This document shows positions 40,807 through 54,700 of a stretch of DNA of 64,000 nt, in pieces (positions within the stretch are counted from its first letter, which is position 1; every line of letters starts with the position of its first letter). The position numbers and the translations under genes were made by a program. Origin of the DNA: Beaufortia kweichowensis (Eukaryota; Chordata; Actinopteri; Cypriniformes; Gastromyzontidae); the NCBI GenBank assembly GCA_019155185.1, contig CM032794.1, positions 8,347,988 through 8,411,987 on the forward strand, in the 5' to 3' direction. Below the pieces are notes generated by a model that had not been told where the DNA came from, did no database searches, and saw nothing but the letters and a program-made list of their open reading frames with translations.

Positions 40807-43800
40807 CGCGCATGTTTCCGAGGAAGAGATCCAAAATGGGATCACAGGCCAGTTATTGAGTTTTAAGGACACAAAAGGCCTACTGTTAGAGACAGCTAAA
40901 GCTGAAGCAGTTACTGTACCTTTCAAAACTAATATGTAACCATATCTGTTTTAAAAGGACGATTCATATTACTGTGAATGCGGGAAGAAAGTTGTTCCCA
41001 TCTCCCAGGCCCTAGGAAACTTGAGTCTCAACCTAATGGCCCTCAATTGGAAGGTGGCCTTTTGTGGAAGGGGCATCGCATTTGTAAAAAAAAATGACAC
41101 ATTAAATTTTTGCGATGATGTAAAACATCCTCAGTTTTTTTTTGACAGCACAATGGCACTTACTGTGCTTTATGGTCGCCATGGCGACACAAAGGTCATT
41201 TTGTATATGACTCAGTGGACAAGGGCAGCACTGAATGAAAATTAGGTTATATGTGATCAACCAAGTTATTAATCTGATTAAAATGGATTCTCTTTGCTTC
41301 CTATTTAGCCAGGCTTGGGAGAGAGAGAGCGAGTGAGAGACACAGAAAGAGTAAAGGGGGAGAAAAACAATAGAGCATTCTGTTTATTTATCCACAGAAG
41401 ACTGCAACCGCTAACAGCACAGATTCCACTGTAAATTCATCAACGCAAAACATCAACACAACATAAACCGAAAATCGTGCATTTTCACTTGTACTAAATT
41501 CTGTGGTTTCACGAGCATCGGTGTCCTTGCACTGCTGCCTCATCCAGGTAACCTTTCTAATCCTGATTAAATTACTGCAATTAGAACAGCAGCTCTCCCA
41601 CCTCCCCCCATATTTCCCTAATAAACAATAGGCCATCTTAAATCCATTCGATGGGATTTGCATAGAACAATGCACGAGCTCGTGCGATTTATTTCCATCT
41701 CTACAGAGGAATTAAGTGCATTTTTTAACAGCTAATGGTATAATGTGGGCTTATTTCTCATGCAACGCTTTTCTTTTATGTCGCCTTCTCCACTCTTTCT
41801 ATTTGAAGGAACTTTCCTTCCTCCCTCTTTATTTGAAGTTTAAATCAAATGTGGCTTATTGGACCGGCTCTTCTTTCGCACAACAACCAGAACTAGAAGT
41901 GTGCGACAGATCAGTCTATAATTGCTACACTACCTCTCAAAACACACCCCTGTTGGTGCCGTCTAAGCCAGTCTGTGTTTTCTGTATTTGTTTTATTAAC
42001 TTTGCCGCATTGTTTGTCATTGATGTAGAATAAGAGAGCAAATAAAAGTTGACATACTTGTGCTTTTTTCTTTTTTTAACTCCTGTGCCTGTCGACTGGA
42101 GTCGGGGCATATTCTCTCATTACGTTTGGAGTGCGCGTGTCATACGGTGTGTGCGTGTGTAAGCATGATCATTATGTCGGGAAGATTGCATGTGTATGCG
42201 CGTGTGAGGTGTGCCCCTGCGAAGGCAGGAAGTGTTGTTCTACCGTTACAACTCCGCTGAGAGTAGATTCTCACATCTTAGAGCACCTGGGGAACGCAAG
42301 AAACACAGCTACGAGGAAAATCTCAAATTGAACAAAGTCTGAGACTGTGTGGAAAAAACAAAACAAATACAAAGAAATAACAAGATCAAATATGTGGGGA
42401 AAAAAGCACTGGGTCGAGGTGCAAATCTATTAAGTATTAGCTTAAGGGTTTCTGTCATTAAACGCAGACTACAGCGGGCTACAGGGGAATAAAAATAACA
42501 GTAGCATGCGGTGATTACTGCACCAGTGAGAACACTTCATATTCTTCTCTCCCAAGGTTTCCTCTAACAAGATCTCTTTTTTTCTGTCTAATATTATGAA
42601 TAGCATAATTGTTTTGCTGTCATTAGCATTGAATATTTCTTTCCTTTGTTGTCATACTGGAACCCGATCCTTTATTCAGCGACCACTCTTTCTTTCCCAG
42701 CTGGAAATTACGCAGCTTACTGTACATCAGCAAGGTACGAGACAGGAGTGAAAGAGACCGAAATTACAAGGCCTTTCAAAAGCTTTCAGCACCGCCAAAG
42801 TTGATATCGGAGTAAATTAGCGTAGGGAAAAATATTTTTAGAGATCGCACAGCTGCTGAGGAGAGCAACAGGTACCATCCAGTGGGTTTGACAACAGCTT
42901 TTACAATTAATTGCTCTTTGAAACCAGAATTTGTGCAGCTGAGTGACAAGGCGCTAATTCACCTAGGTTGAAGTTAAAATGGTAATATTGAACATGTGAA
43001 ATAACACCTCGCCTTCACCCGACGAGCCTTCATCACACTCTGCACAATGGAAATAGTGGAGATACACCAATGCTGTCTGTCACCTCTGAAAAAGAGAAAA
43101 GGAGAGAGAGCAGTCTTTCATTGTAAGAGTGCTTCCCCGAGGCAATACGCTCTGAGATGGAGAAGCGTGGGACGAGGCTCAGAGACTCAGTCTGATGAGT
43201 CGTGTCAAGAGTCTACCTTTACTCTGTAATAAGACTGTTTGACAGCTCTTAAATGTACCACAACAGTGTGCTCGGAGGCTGACAGCATTTAAACTGCCGG
43301 TGACAGGTTAAACATCATCACTCAGAGATGAATGAGTCTTTTAAAAATCACTTGTATGTATTAACCCGGTTTGACGCAGGTTCTCTAGTCCTCGCAAGGA
43401 GCTCAAGATTATGGCGAGCTGCGACGTTCTCAAGGGAGGGATTAGAAATACATAAAACACGGACTGGCTGACCCTCGGGCCGTAAGCATCATCAGAGTGT
43501 TACGGGTTCTCCCAACTCTCCGCATTCCCCCGAACGCAGGGGCTGTGTGGATGCTAGCAGACTAACACGAGCCATATTACTGTTAATTAGCCACCTGATG
43601 AGGACAGCATTACTGGCAATTACCAAGTTTCATCCCCGCACTGCTTTTTGCGTTCGGAGATCTCTTAACTGAATGCGAGGCGAACGTCGGGGGCAAACAG
43701 AGATTAAAAAAAAAGAATTTTCTCTCCTTGACACTTGGTCTGTAACAGTGTTAGTAGTCTGTAAATTGAGAGACTACAATAAGTACTTAGTGGTGATAGG

Positions 43801-45106
43801 TCTGTTGTAAATGAGTGTGCCATGAGGTGACCAGGACATTAAGTAGTGGAAATTGTATTTCTAAAAAAGGAACTGATAATCTCATTCATGTTCTTATATA
43901 AAAGCATTGGGAAAGATTTTTTACACTGGGAAAGATTTTAAAATGAACAACATCAATGTAACAGTATCTTAAATTTATAATCAAATTTGGGAACATACAA
44001 ATATTTATGAAACCTTTGAGTTTATAAAAGTATTTATAATAAATGAGATCAAAAAGTTAATTTAACACACACACACACATTAAATAACTAACCGAGTGAA
44101 ATGTTACTTCAACAGTGTTTCACTTATATTTTATACTTGTTAAGCTTTGATGATAATTAAATTCAGGCAAACAAAGAGTGCAAATGACTTTACTTATATT
44201 AGTCCCATCTGGATTTCATTTATAAATAAAGTCTTTAAAAAGGTTTTTCTCAGACAAAGTTACTAATAAATGAGAGTCTCGGTATGGGATTGTGTCTATA
44301 CTTGAACTTGTTCACCTGCAACGATATCCAAAAAAACATCGATTTCATTTTCAAAAAGCCATCAGAGTATTCATAAAAATGTATATGACATTTTAAATTT
44401 AGTACAAATGTTCTATACAAATGCTTTTTGTTTTTCATTACACAAAATTGTATGTATACAGTTTACAACAAACAGCTACAAAAATGAACGGAATCTTACT
44501 AGATCACACACTATATGGGTTTTAATGTATACTGCAAAATAGTGTATTAAAACCCCTAAGAGCAAGAGAATGTTGCAATAACCAAAACAATTCTGTTTCA
44601 CATTAAATGTTACTTTTTCTTTTGAGATATGTTTGCATGTTAGGACGTACCTACGCACACATGCAGTTCCTTAGTACAAAGGGAAAGCTGCTTCTCTTCC
44701 TTTACATCTGTGGGCTTATGTTGCACAATGCAAGCACCATATGTTTTTAATTACCGTCTCATAATAGAACCTGGTCAGAGGAACACACACTCACACAAGC
44801 TCTTTATTACCACATATTTAACACAGTCAGGGCTCTAGAGAGAAGACGGAGGGAGATGGATAGAAAAAGAAAAAGTGACAGAAACAAAGGGATCCATAGA
44901 AAAAAAGTTAAAGAGGAAAAATGAACTTATAGCAGACAGGAAGAGAGGAAGTTGTGCAATGTGTCTGACCCACACCAGACTGGGGTCAAGACCCGCCCAA
45001 GAGAGGGTCTGATCTTACACCCTCCTGACAGTGATAATTGGCCACTGGTGACTAAACACCATTTACATTTAACTACCCACTCCTGTCTGCTACAGCAAGC
45101 TACATA

Positions 45107-45131
45107 ACACACACACACACACACACACACA
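45107..45131. repeat. (AC)12 microsatellite
   Basis: An uninterrupted AC dinucleotide tract of about 25 bp. Confidence 0.95.
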
Positions 45132-48100
45132 GATAAAAGGAAATATGCACACTGGCTAGCAGACAGGCGCTAAACTAAAAAAAGTACAAATGCTGGGAAT
45201 TCCACAAGTGCATGCACACATCCGTGAATCTTAGCTGCCTTATACCGCACTGTTCGTGTGCTTGATAAATTTCAATTTTCTGACTTACTCTATGGCATAT
45301 TCAGCAGGACAAATTGTATATTGATAAACCCCATGGAATGTGCATAAAAAAGGGAAGAAACAAAACAATTCTCTCAAGTACAACCCTCTTTTTTTCTGCT
45401 AATATCGACTATTGGCATTCTTAGGTTAGGCACTTGCTTCCCTGCGCTTAGCCCCTATTTCTCTCTGTTTCCTTCTATCTTTTCTTTTTTTCCAATCATC
45501 TGTCATCCTTGCTGAGTGGTTTGGAGTGAATGGGGACAGGGTTCACTGCTTTTCCACCAGGGGGTGTCATGGCTTTATGAACTAGGATGGTTAGGGTGAG
45601 CAGCCCCCTCTTTCACATGTCCTCCTGTGTGATCTCTCTATACATCCTAACCTTTTTCCTCTTACTGCTTTTCCTTCTCTTTCTCTCTTTTCCTGTCTCT
45701 CTCTCTCTCTGTCTACTACACTTCCATATTATGAGGAATGTCTTGACTGTGTGGCAAAACTGGATTGTGGGTGATGACGGGGCTGCTCTTAGCGGTAAAC
45801 ATCTGAAACTTGGACTCCTAACAGCTGCAAATAAAAAATTCACACACTTTTAATACCCCTAAAGACGGTGTGGGTAACGTTCCTAAGCATCATGGTCAGT
45901 GTCTAAAATTTACACTATAAACACCAAAAGATTTACCTTGCTAAATGAATAATAACTTTATTAGGAGTTATAACTTAACACAAGGTTTTAACATGTCAAA
46001 TTGTAAGAATGATAGTTCTATGCTGATACAAGCACCTCTAAACAATTTAAATCAGAGCCATACAAACCGCCCGCTAAAAAAACATCTGTCCTGACTTACA
46101 CATCTTCTAATAACTTTTATCTCCATGAAAAACCAAGCTGAGAAGTTTATCTAGGAGGGATTATTATATTTTTCCTCTTCAGAACTCAATGTGCCGACAC
46201 AAATGTGGAATATTATTGTAATTTACATTTAGCCATCAAAAGAAAAATATGAGGAATAAAATTACAACATGACATTACGGTGACAGGTGCAGTTTTACTG
46301 ACAGATGTAAACAGGCTCGGTGTACGATATGGTGGGTGATGCAATGGCCTCCACTTTGTCACTAATATGTAAGGAATAAACAACTAAACAGTCTCATTGT
46401 CACTGATAAATATATATATTTTACATTTTTTAAATTGCAACAAACTATTTTATGGCCAGTAAAAAATAATTATGGCCAGTTAATGTTCTCAATTTAGCAG
46501 CCATTGGCAGGTGTGTCAAAAAGTTAATTTTGAACCCTTATTACAGCACCGCAAGCTCACGCTCACAACTGCTCCGGTGAGAAATCTAAGTGTGGCCATT
46601 TTTCATGATGCCTAATGGAGGCAAAGAGAGTTACTCCAGATAACTGTTTACATTGCAGACTACGACGACGACAATATAAACAACAACAAAAACTAAAGGG
46701 GTGAGAGCAAAGTGGTGTGGAGAGCTTGGAGAGCATGATAAAGGGAGACTAAGCTATCAGAGCAAAAGGACACCGACAATCTCATTTCTCTCATTTTATC
46801 CTCAATGTTTCTCTCTCCCTCTCTGCTCTGAGTGGTGCTTCACAATAACTGTAGGCCCATTTTTTTATTAATGCATCACCGTTTGTTATCTCCCTCTTTT
46901 GATTCTTAGAGATTCTTACAGATCAGCAAACATTTAAAAAATGTTAAAGGCCTTATTCTTTCTGTGTGATTTATGTAAGAGGTTTCTGCACAGGTGCTGA
47001 TGTGTGGTTATTATAACATGCGTAGCTTGTGATGATACGTTGTTAAATTAAGGGGAAGACAAAGAGGAGCAGTAGAAAGAAAGACAAAGAACACAATGCC
47101 CGAGACATGTGCAATGTATAGATGAAGATATGCCACTAACAGACCTAGTATTGATTATACGATACACTTACACAATGACTGCCTTGCACAATGGAACAAG
47201 GCCATTAAGCAATGCGAACAATACAAGGCTAATTCACTGGACTACATGCAAGCTAAGGTGTTACCGAGAACTCTAAAGTGCTAAATCATAGATATACTTT
47301 GTGATTAATATACTCTATACATTAATGTCTCTGAAAAATAAACTCTGACCGTTTAATGTGAATAGAATACTTTTGGTTTCAGTAAATAAACAGAGTATTA
47401 TCAATAAAAAGACTCAGGAAATCATGCATTATCTGTGCTTTCTAAGTCAAACTACGATGCTATCAGTGTGATACACTCAAACATGTACGAGGGAGTAAAT
47501 GTGTTTTTGTGTCTTAGACAAACCATTGCAATAATGAGAGTGCCACTTTAAAATGGATCTCACTCCACTTCACCCTGGATGTCAAGGCACACCAAATTCA
47601 GCGGAGAATTTTAAATATTAATGATTTATGCATTATTTGCATACAAACCTAATGCCAAGCCACTTCAGATAATCATATTTCGCCCCGAATTAAATTTTCA
47701 GAGGGAGTTTTGCTTCATTTATGCCCAGCCCCAAGGAATCATACAAAATGTGTTTCACTCAATGCCGTACAAGAGACCGGGGCACAATCAGACGGTTGCA
47801 CTTGTATTGCTTTTTTACATCCATATGAGTTTCAAACAGATTTAAAGATGCTAAAAAAGGACAGTCATTTTGGTTATAATGATTATTCTTGTGCTGTAGT
47901 TTTTATCTCTCCTTTGGGCCAAAGTCTATATGAAAAGCATTAATGAGCATTGGTGAAGACTGTACTGAGAAGTTGTGCAAATGTGGGTACGAGGACATCA
48001 AAAAGTTCAGAAGAGAATTTCTCTGACACACATACACAAGTATTTACATCAGGTTTAGTGGCAACACTAACACATTTCCCTTAGAAAAGGATGAATAAAC

Positions 48101-50060
48101 TATCTGTTGAGTTTTCCTCATGGTCATTCAATGCTTTTACTGTATGTATTACTCAAACATGCCCACACACTGTCACAGTGTATACAGAGGCACTTGGCTG
48201 CCAGTCAGTATCCACCAGCTACAAACTGATGGAGTCATGCTTTAAAAATGCCAAACAAAAAAACTTTTGTTCTCCAGACAAAGCTTTATCTCTAAAGGTC
48301 AGTCCCTCTTCACAGCAGCAGGAGAGGAGGACGTCACAAGGGCACATTTCAAATGTCTTTTGATTAAAGAAGGATATTACAATACGACACATTCACCAGG
48401 CTGACAAAAAACCAGCATTCATTTTCAGTGAATGACCTCCTCTAAATATTAAAAATGCAACAGGTTCCTTCATGACAGACATATTTTCCATAATTGAAAG
48501 GTCAAAAGCAGCATTAATTGTTAATGTAAACCGTTCTGAAGGGGTAAAATTAAACACATGACAGTCTAGAGACTTCACTTTTTTCTCTATTGTAAGTCGC
48601 TCTTGTTTGAAAAATTATGTCAAAACTAACACCCAGCCCCTCCCTTAACTTTGAACTCTATCACAATGGGAAGATGCTTTCCTCTTTTACACTGCTGCGG
48701 TCAGCAAAATCTGACTCCATGGTTTTTCTAAGCTATATATTGTGACTAGAGATTTTGATTTTCTTTCAGATATCGAGTCACCTCTTTGACTAGTTCAGAT
48801 GATGTGTCAATGATGGTTAGTGGTGAAACACAGACCCAAATGGTAACACACAAATATTATCCCACCTCTAATGACCAACAGTGAGGATCTTTACAAAGTT
48901 CCTTCGTTTCCCTTTAAATCTATGTTCATAATTTTAAAATATTATTCAAGCACAATGTGCAGCACAAATACAATATTATGAATAAACAATTTAACTGCTC
49001 CAAATTAAAGCAACAATAAGTTTTAAGATTTGTGAAAATGAGACAGCCTAATAAAACAAGTCTGTAAAAAAAAACTTGCAGTGCTAGTTTAACCCCCCTT
49101 GTTTAATCCTACACCTATTTGCAGTAAGATTGTTTTACTGGGAGCAAAAAATAATGTCTGAATGCTCCTCTCTGTTTGCAGACTAGAAGTAATAACACAA
49201 ATGTAAAGAACCAAACTAAAAATGTCTCTCTTAACTCCTTAAAATTCTTAATGAATAATATATTAAGAGCAGGAAAATGGCAGATACATACATTGTATTA
49301 TCTGGCAAAATTAATTGTGTAATTAAAAAAACATCTTAAAAAAGAACCTAGGGTGGTGAGGTCTAAAGGCGGAGGCCTCCAACTACTTTCTATTATGTCT
49401 GTCCAAATCAAACTACAAATTCAGTACTTTAAGATTTACCCTCCTACTTTTTTTATTCACGATTACATTTTTTGATTTTTATCACCAAATTTTAAGAAAG
49501 GGCAATGTGAAACAGTAGTCTCAAGGAGCACCAGTAACCTTAGCAGAATCATGAAAGCTGACAGATCATTTTTCACAAGGCCATAGATTCTGAGCTCTTA
49601 TAAAGTAATGGGCTTTTGGGAGAGGCCTTTATGAAAGCTAAGGTAGTTAAGTTCTGTGTGCTAGAGATGACACAGAGACCATTGGCTCTTATTCTGTGTA
49701 AAAGCAGACACCCTTATTCCCGAGAAAGAGGAGGGAAGGAGAGAAGGTGGGACAGGAGCTCTTGTAAAATGACAACGTTATAAAGATTAATATGTTACTT
49801 TGTCATCCTGATGGTCTCTAAATTTGCCTGAAATAAGGTTCAAAGCACTCAAAAGCAAATCTTGTGCCTTTAGAGAGTTTCTGTATTGCTGCATTTCTGA
49901 CCAATGAGGCAGACGCTGAATCAATGTCTCAATGTGTAATTCACTGACAAATATGTAATTGTATATGCTACTCATAATGCAGTGTATATGTACAGTAGTG
50001 CATGCATAACAGTAAGTCATTTTAAGACACTAAAACAAGGAGTGATGTTGTCATACTCAC

Positions 50061-51746
50061 CAGAGGGGTCATTTCTTTTCATGCTGCTGGTGCTGCTGCC
50101 TCCCCCATTGGAGGTGCTGCCTAGGCCTCCGTTGAAAGCTGCGAGGTTCTCTGAACTGTAGGCCCGCAGGACAGAAAGCATGTTCATCTGGTGCTCCAGG
50201 TGGGCCTGATCAGGCTTTACCAGGCCAGGAGGACCACTGCTTGGAGAGAGAAGACCAAGACCCGCCTGTTGCCACTGCTTCTCAGGGGTGGGAGGAGAGA
50301 GAGAAGGTCCCATAGACAGCTTGCATCTTTGGATGTCTTTGCCTGACAGTGGAGATTCAGGAAGCATTTGCATGGAACCACGATCCTCCTCCTCTGCATC
50401 ACCCATCTCCATCTCCTCTTCTTCCTCTGCCTCATCTTCCTCATCTGAACGCATATGTCGCTCTGTGGCAATGGGGTTGAGCAACAATTTGTCACGACCC
50501 ACTTCATCATCTTCAGACTGAGCACCACGTTCCTCAGATGCCTCTATCTCACCGCAAGATGCCTTATCGGATAGGTCATCCAGAGGGCCCTGACCACCCA
50601 TATTATTGGACTGAATCTGTTGCTGGTCCAGGAATCCAACAGGCCCTCTAGCAGCGCCATCATACAGAGGGCCAAAGGGCTTATAGAAGTCACTGGAGAA
50701 TGCTCCCATGGAGGCTCCATGCGGGGGCTGCTCCAGATGGTTGGACCAGCCTGCCTGTCCCTTCAAATCCCCAGACTCGGTCTCTCTGTCCCTAGACGGG
50801 GCTCCCTCATGGTGATGAAGAAGGCTTGGTGGTGGAGGAGCCAGGCTGGTAGGTTTGCCAGCATGAGATGGCTCACCCAGGAGGTGTTCCTTAGCATCTT
50901 TGCCTGGGCCACACTTGCCTTTACCCAGGTGGTTGGCTTGCAGGTGGAGGGCCATTAACTCTACAGAGGCAGTGGTGAAGGTGCAAAAGAGGCAGCCGTG
51001 CCAGGCGACATTGTCCTGGATTGTGATGGATGCGCCGGGGAGGGACCCTGCATCAGGTCTTACAGACAAATCCAGAGGCTCATACTGGGAACGCCCACCC
51101 TCAGCTGGCTTGGCATCACTGGAAGAATTCTCCTCCTGGTTTCCTTCACTGGTTCTTTTGGTCTTGGCCTCGGTACTCTCCTGGCTAAAGTGCTGGCCAT
51201 GCAGCTGACTCTCTCTCATCTCCTTCTCTTTCTTCATGGAGTTGAGGACAAAGCTGTCCATGAAAGCTTGTAGGGAGCCCTGAAAGTTGACTCCATTGCC
51301 CACCATACTCTGATAGGCCCGGCCCAGGTCAGAGAAGCTGGCGGGACTGTCCCCTACAGAGGCTGCTCCCTCAGGACTCTTCATGTTCTCTGTGGTGGGC
51401 TCCGTCCCTGGCCCATGACGATCACGTTCCCTTTCACGTTCTCTTTCTCTGGGAGACAGCATTCCAGGAGGACCCCACTGGTGAGGGAGCATTTGACCTC
51501 CTCTAAAGTCAAGACCAGATGGCATCATGCCTTTAAAGACCCCACGCAGGACATCAGGACGAGCAAAGACCCCACCGCCACTGCTGTTCTTGCTGTGGTC
51601 ATCCTTATGTTCGGAGGATGGAGGGTGGTTAGCAGAGGGGCCGCCTCCATTTTGTCGCTCACGGTGATGACGCTCCAGGTGGTACTTCAGGGAAGCTGAT
51701 TGAGTGCCTGCATAGTCACAATGAGGGCACCTGTAGGGCTTTTCAC
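50061..51746 (-). CDS. znf536: znf536 large coding exon B (two C2H2 fingers, PLDLS motif)
   Basis: This exon encodes 562 codon equivalents of ZNF536, a nuclear transcription factor reported to repress retinoic-acid-responsive genes and restrain neuron differentiation. The acceptor (cttactctag) ends at 51747 and the donor GTGAGT starts at 50060; both junctions are phase 1. Reading from the start: a C2H2 finger continuing the TGEKPYRC linker (CPHC, 12 residues, HLERHH; about 51735-51661); a Gly/Ser/Pro-rich region with an RERERERERD run; a conserved block around GRAYQSMV and FQGSLQAFMDSFV; PLDLS (51078-51064), the PxDLS consensus bound by the corepressor CtBP; a C2H2 finger (CLFC...HLQANH, 50994-50929); a highly acidic stretch of Glu/Asp; and a conserved block MNMLSVLRAYSS near the end. 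I recognise the order and wording as ZNF536. The open frame extends past both splice sites by chance only. Confidence 0.95.
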
Positions 51747-54700
51747 CTAGAGTAAGAGAGACAGACAGAAACAAAGACACAAGATGATGTCAGTACAACA
51801 GAAACAATATAGGTGCCAACAAACTCAGCAGGAACCTTGGGCACATTCCACCTGTCAGAAGAAGAGCAACATGTAAATATTTGATAGAAATCACATCAAG
51901 GATTACATCAAAAGCCTTTTAAAATCTCACATTCTGCTGCATTCCACTACATTTATCACTTAGTAAACAATCTATCAGCCTTTTTGAGAGGAAGGAGGGG
52001 TTTCAATACGGGTCGATCCAGTTCAATCCAGATCCAACGAGTGAGCCATCACTCACGTCAGTGCCATAAAAAACATATCACCATATGGTGCCTTCAGTCC
52101 ACTACAGAGATCATATTTTCAACTGACAACAAAACTGTCCGGATGTTATCTCTGTTCACAATTGCAGGCTTGTGGTGCTGCTGGTGGTTGCTGTCTTTTT
52201 CTGTCTCTCTCCTGGTCTTGTATGCTGTCAGACCTCTACCTTGGTGGTAAAGCTGCTCTGTAGACATTCTCTATTTGCAGTTTATCATATTGAGGATAAA
52301 TCAAGCCCCACAGAAGCTCTTTATTCCCACCAGAGGACTACTGTGACCCCTCAGTCTAAAACGCAACCAATAAAATGCCCTCATTTGAGAGTGAAGATAG
52401 TCTAAATGATACGAAACACACCATATGCGGTGCACATGAGCATTCCTCGTAGGGCAGAATCACACTGTGGATTACAAAATGCTAACCAGCATGAAATGTA
52501 CTGTAAAAGATGGCATGGAGACAGTTAAGAAACACAAGCAAATGTACAAGAATTCTTGTTAAAAGAGAAAAGGGAGCAGCGTTTAACGAGAGAAAGAGTC
52601 TAAATTGCATTTGCATGATCCAATCAATATCGATATAAAATACCTTCTGACAACAATTATAATAGGCTTGGAATGAAAGCTAGATTTATAATATCAATAA
52701 GCAATAAACCAAATGCAAGGGTTGATTTCTGAGACCCTGTAATGTTTCAGGAATGAAATGATCTAGCAGGCGGTGGAAAGAAGAGGGAGAGATATGGGAA
52801 AATGAATATAAAAGCATGTTTGTCAATGTGTGTGTGTGCAGCTATAAACGTTTAGATTATACACATGGAAAACATTTTTTAACCCAGAAAAAATGTTGCA
52901 TTGTTACGCAAGACTGAATTGAATGATTTAAGTCTGGCTCTGTAGTAAATCATGGATATAATTAGCAAATGGCATAGTGCTCAAGTAATTTATCATTATT
53001 TGGAGGGCGCCATTCCAGAAAAAGAATGGAAGATCTGCAGACCCACTGCACAGCTTCCTAAATAAAGTATCACAAACATAAACTCAATACAGTATTGATA
53101 AGAGAGGTATATACAGAGGGGCATACAGTGAAGGGCAGGAGAGAGGGTGAGAAAAAAAGAGAGAGAAAAAGATGAACAGTGATGGGGACCGTCTTTTGTT
53201 CTTTTACACAGCGTTTGAAGCGTATATTCAAAAGACATCATACAAGATGAGCTTTTAACCCAATAAGTGCTTATCCTCTGAGCAGGATAACAGAGGCTTG
53301 GTGTGATTCAATAAGGAAACGTCCTTGATGCAAATGATCATTTTCAGTTCCTTTAACTGGAAGGAATGATATTCTGTATCCAAAATTAGAGTACAATTAG
53401 AGTGATCTGCTTTCTCCACTCCATCTTGCATGTCCGATTATGAGAATAGTGATAAATTCAAAATGTATTCCAGTTCAAAAAACATTAGGGCACACATTAT
53501 GTTAATAAACTATGCGATACTACCGGTATAATCAAAATCAATTAGGCTCATATACAGTATGTATACATATCTACACTGTCGCTGGTTATATGTTTATATT
53601 AGTGCGTGTTGGAGTGTATGTGTAAATCTCTGTGCGTGTGGCGTGTTCTTTGTGCACCATTTGGGCTCAGTAAGACATCTGCTCCATCATACGTCAGGGG
53701 CACGTGTGACATCTGGGGAATATACTGTATCCTGCCTTGCAACATTACACACAATTTACTGCTAAAGGTCATTATGTACCCGTTAATCCACTTTTAATTG
53801 ATATCCACACAAACAACACAACCTCAGGGAAACAAAATGGATCGCCAAGGCAGAGAGGTAAAGAGATTATTATTTTTCATAATTTAAAATGAGAGAGTGC
53901 CAAACTCAAAAAACTTTCCAAAGCTTATGCTTACTGCTGATAAACAGTGTTAATAAAAACAGGGAGAAAAAAAAGAACATATCAAATTGCCATCTGGTAT
54001 AGTGTGACAGGCTTTATATAAATTACAGGGGCCTCTCGTGAGTAGTACGTATCCATTATCATCCTGCAAGTTGAAATTCAAAAGAGTGCTTTTAGTTTCT
54101 CTACTTAAGAAAGTCCGGCACAAACCAATTTCATGTGGATTTGTGCGATTTGTCATGACTCCATAGTAACAGTTTAGAATAAACACCCACAGCCCCTACA
54201 GAAGGGCAATTAAAATAGTTAATAGATATGACATACTATAAGATGAATTTCCATATGGCTTTACAGAGTGGTGAAAAGACAGCCTGCATACCACAGGGGA
54301 ATAGAAAGGGAGAAAGAAAGATTGACTGCCCTGGAAAAATAGATGTGTTTTCCCTTCTTAAGCAATGTTTTATCTACTCCAAATGTAGAAACAAGAATGT
54401 CAAGGTGTTTGAGTTCTCAGGCCCTCCACGCAGCACTCACAAGTTCTATTTACATTTTAAATTGCCCTTTACTGTATGGACCATTACTTCAATCCTTTCA
54501 TTCATTTTAAAGACTTTTAGAGAACTAACTCGCCATGCAGTAAGCAAATAAGCATCTCGAGAGAGAAACACAAAAATGAAAACAAGAAAATCATGCATCT
54601 GGCAAGAACGGCCATCTTAGATTGCAAGCGATACTGTCAGATTTCCCTGCGGGAGCCTGCTGAGTGACCTTTGTAATTTACATTGCTTATGGTTTGGAAC

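Noticed and set aside
50288..51699. Several plus-strand open frames opposite exon B
   Set aside because: They are shadows of the znf536 coding exon on the other strand.
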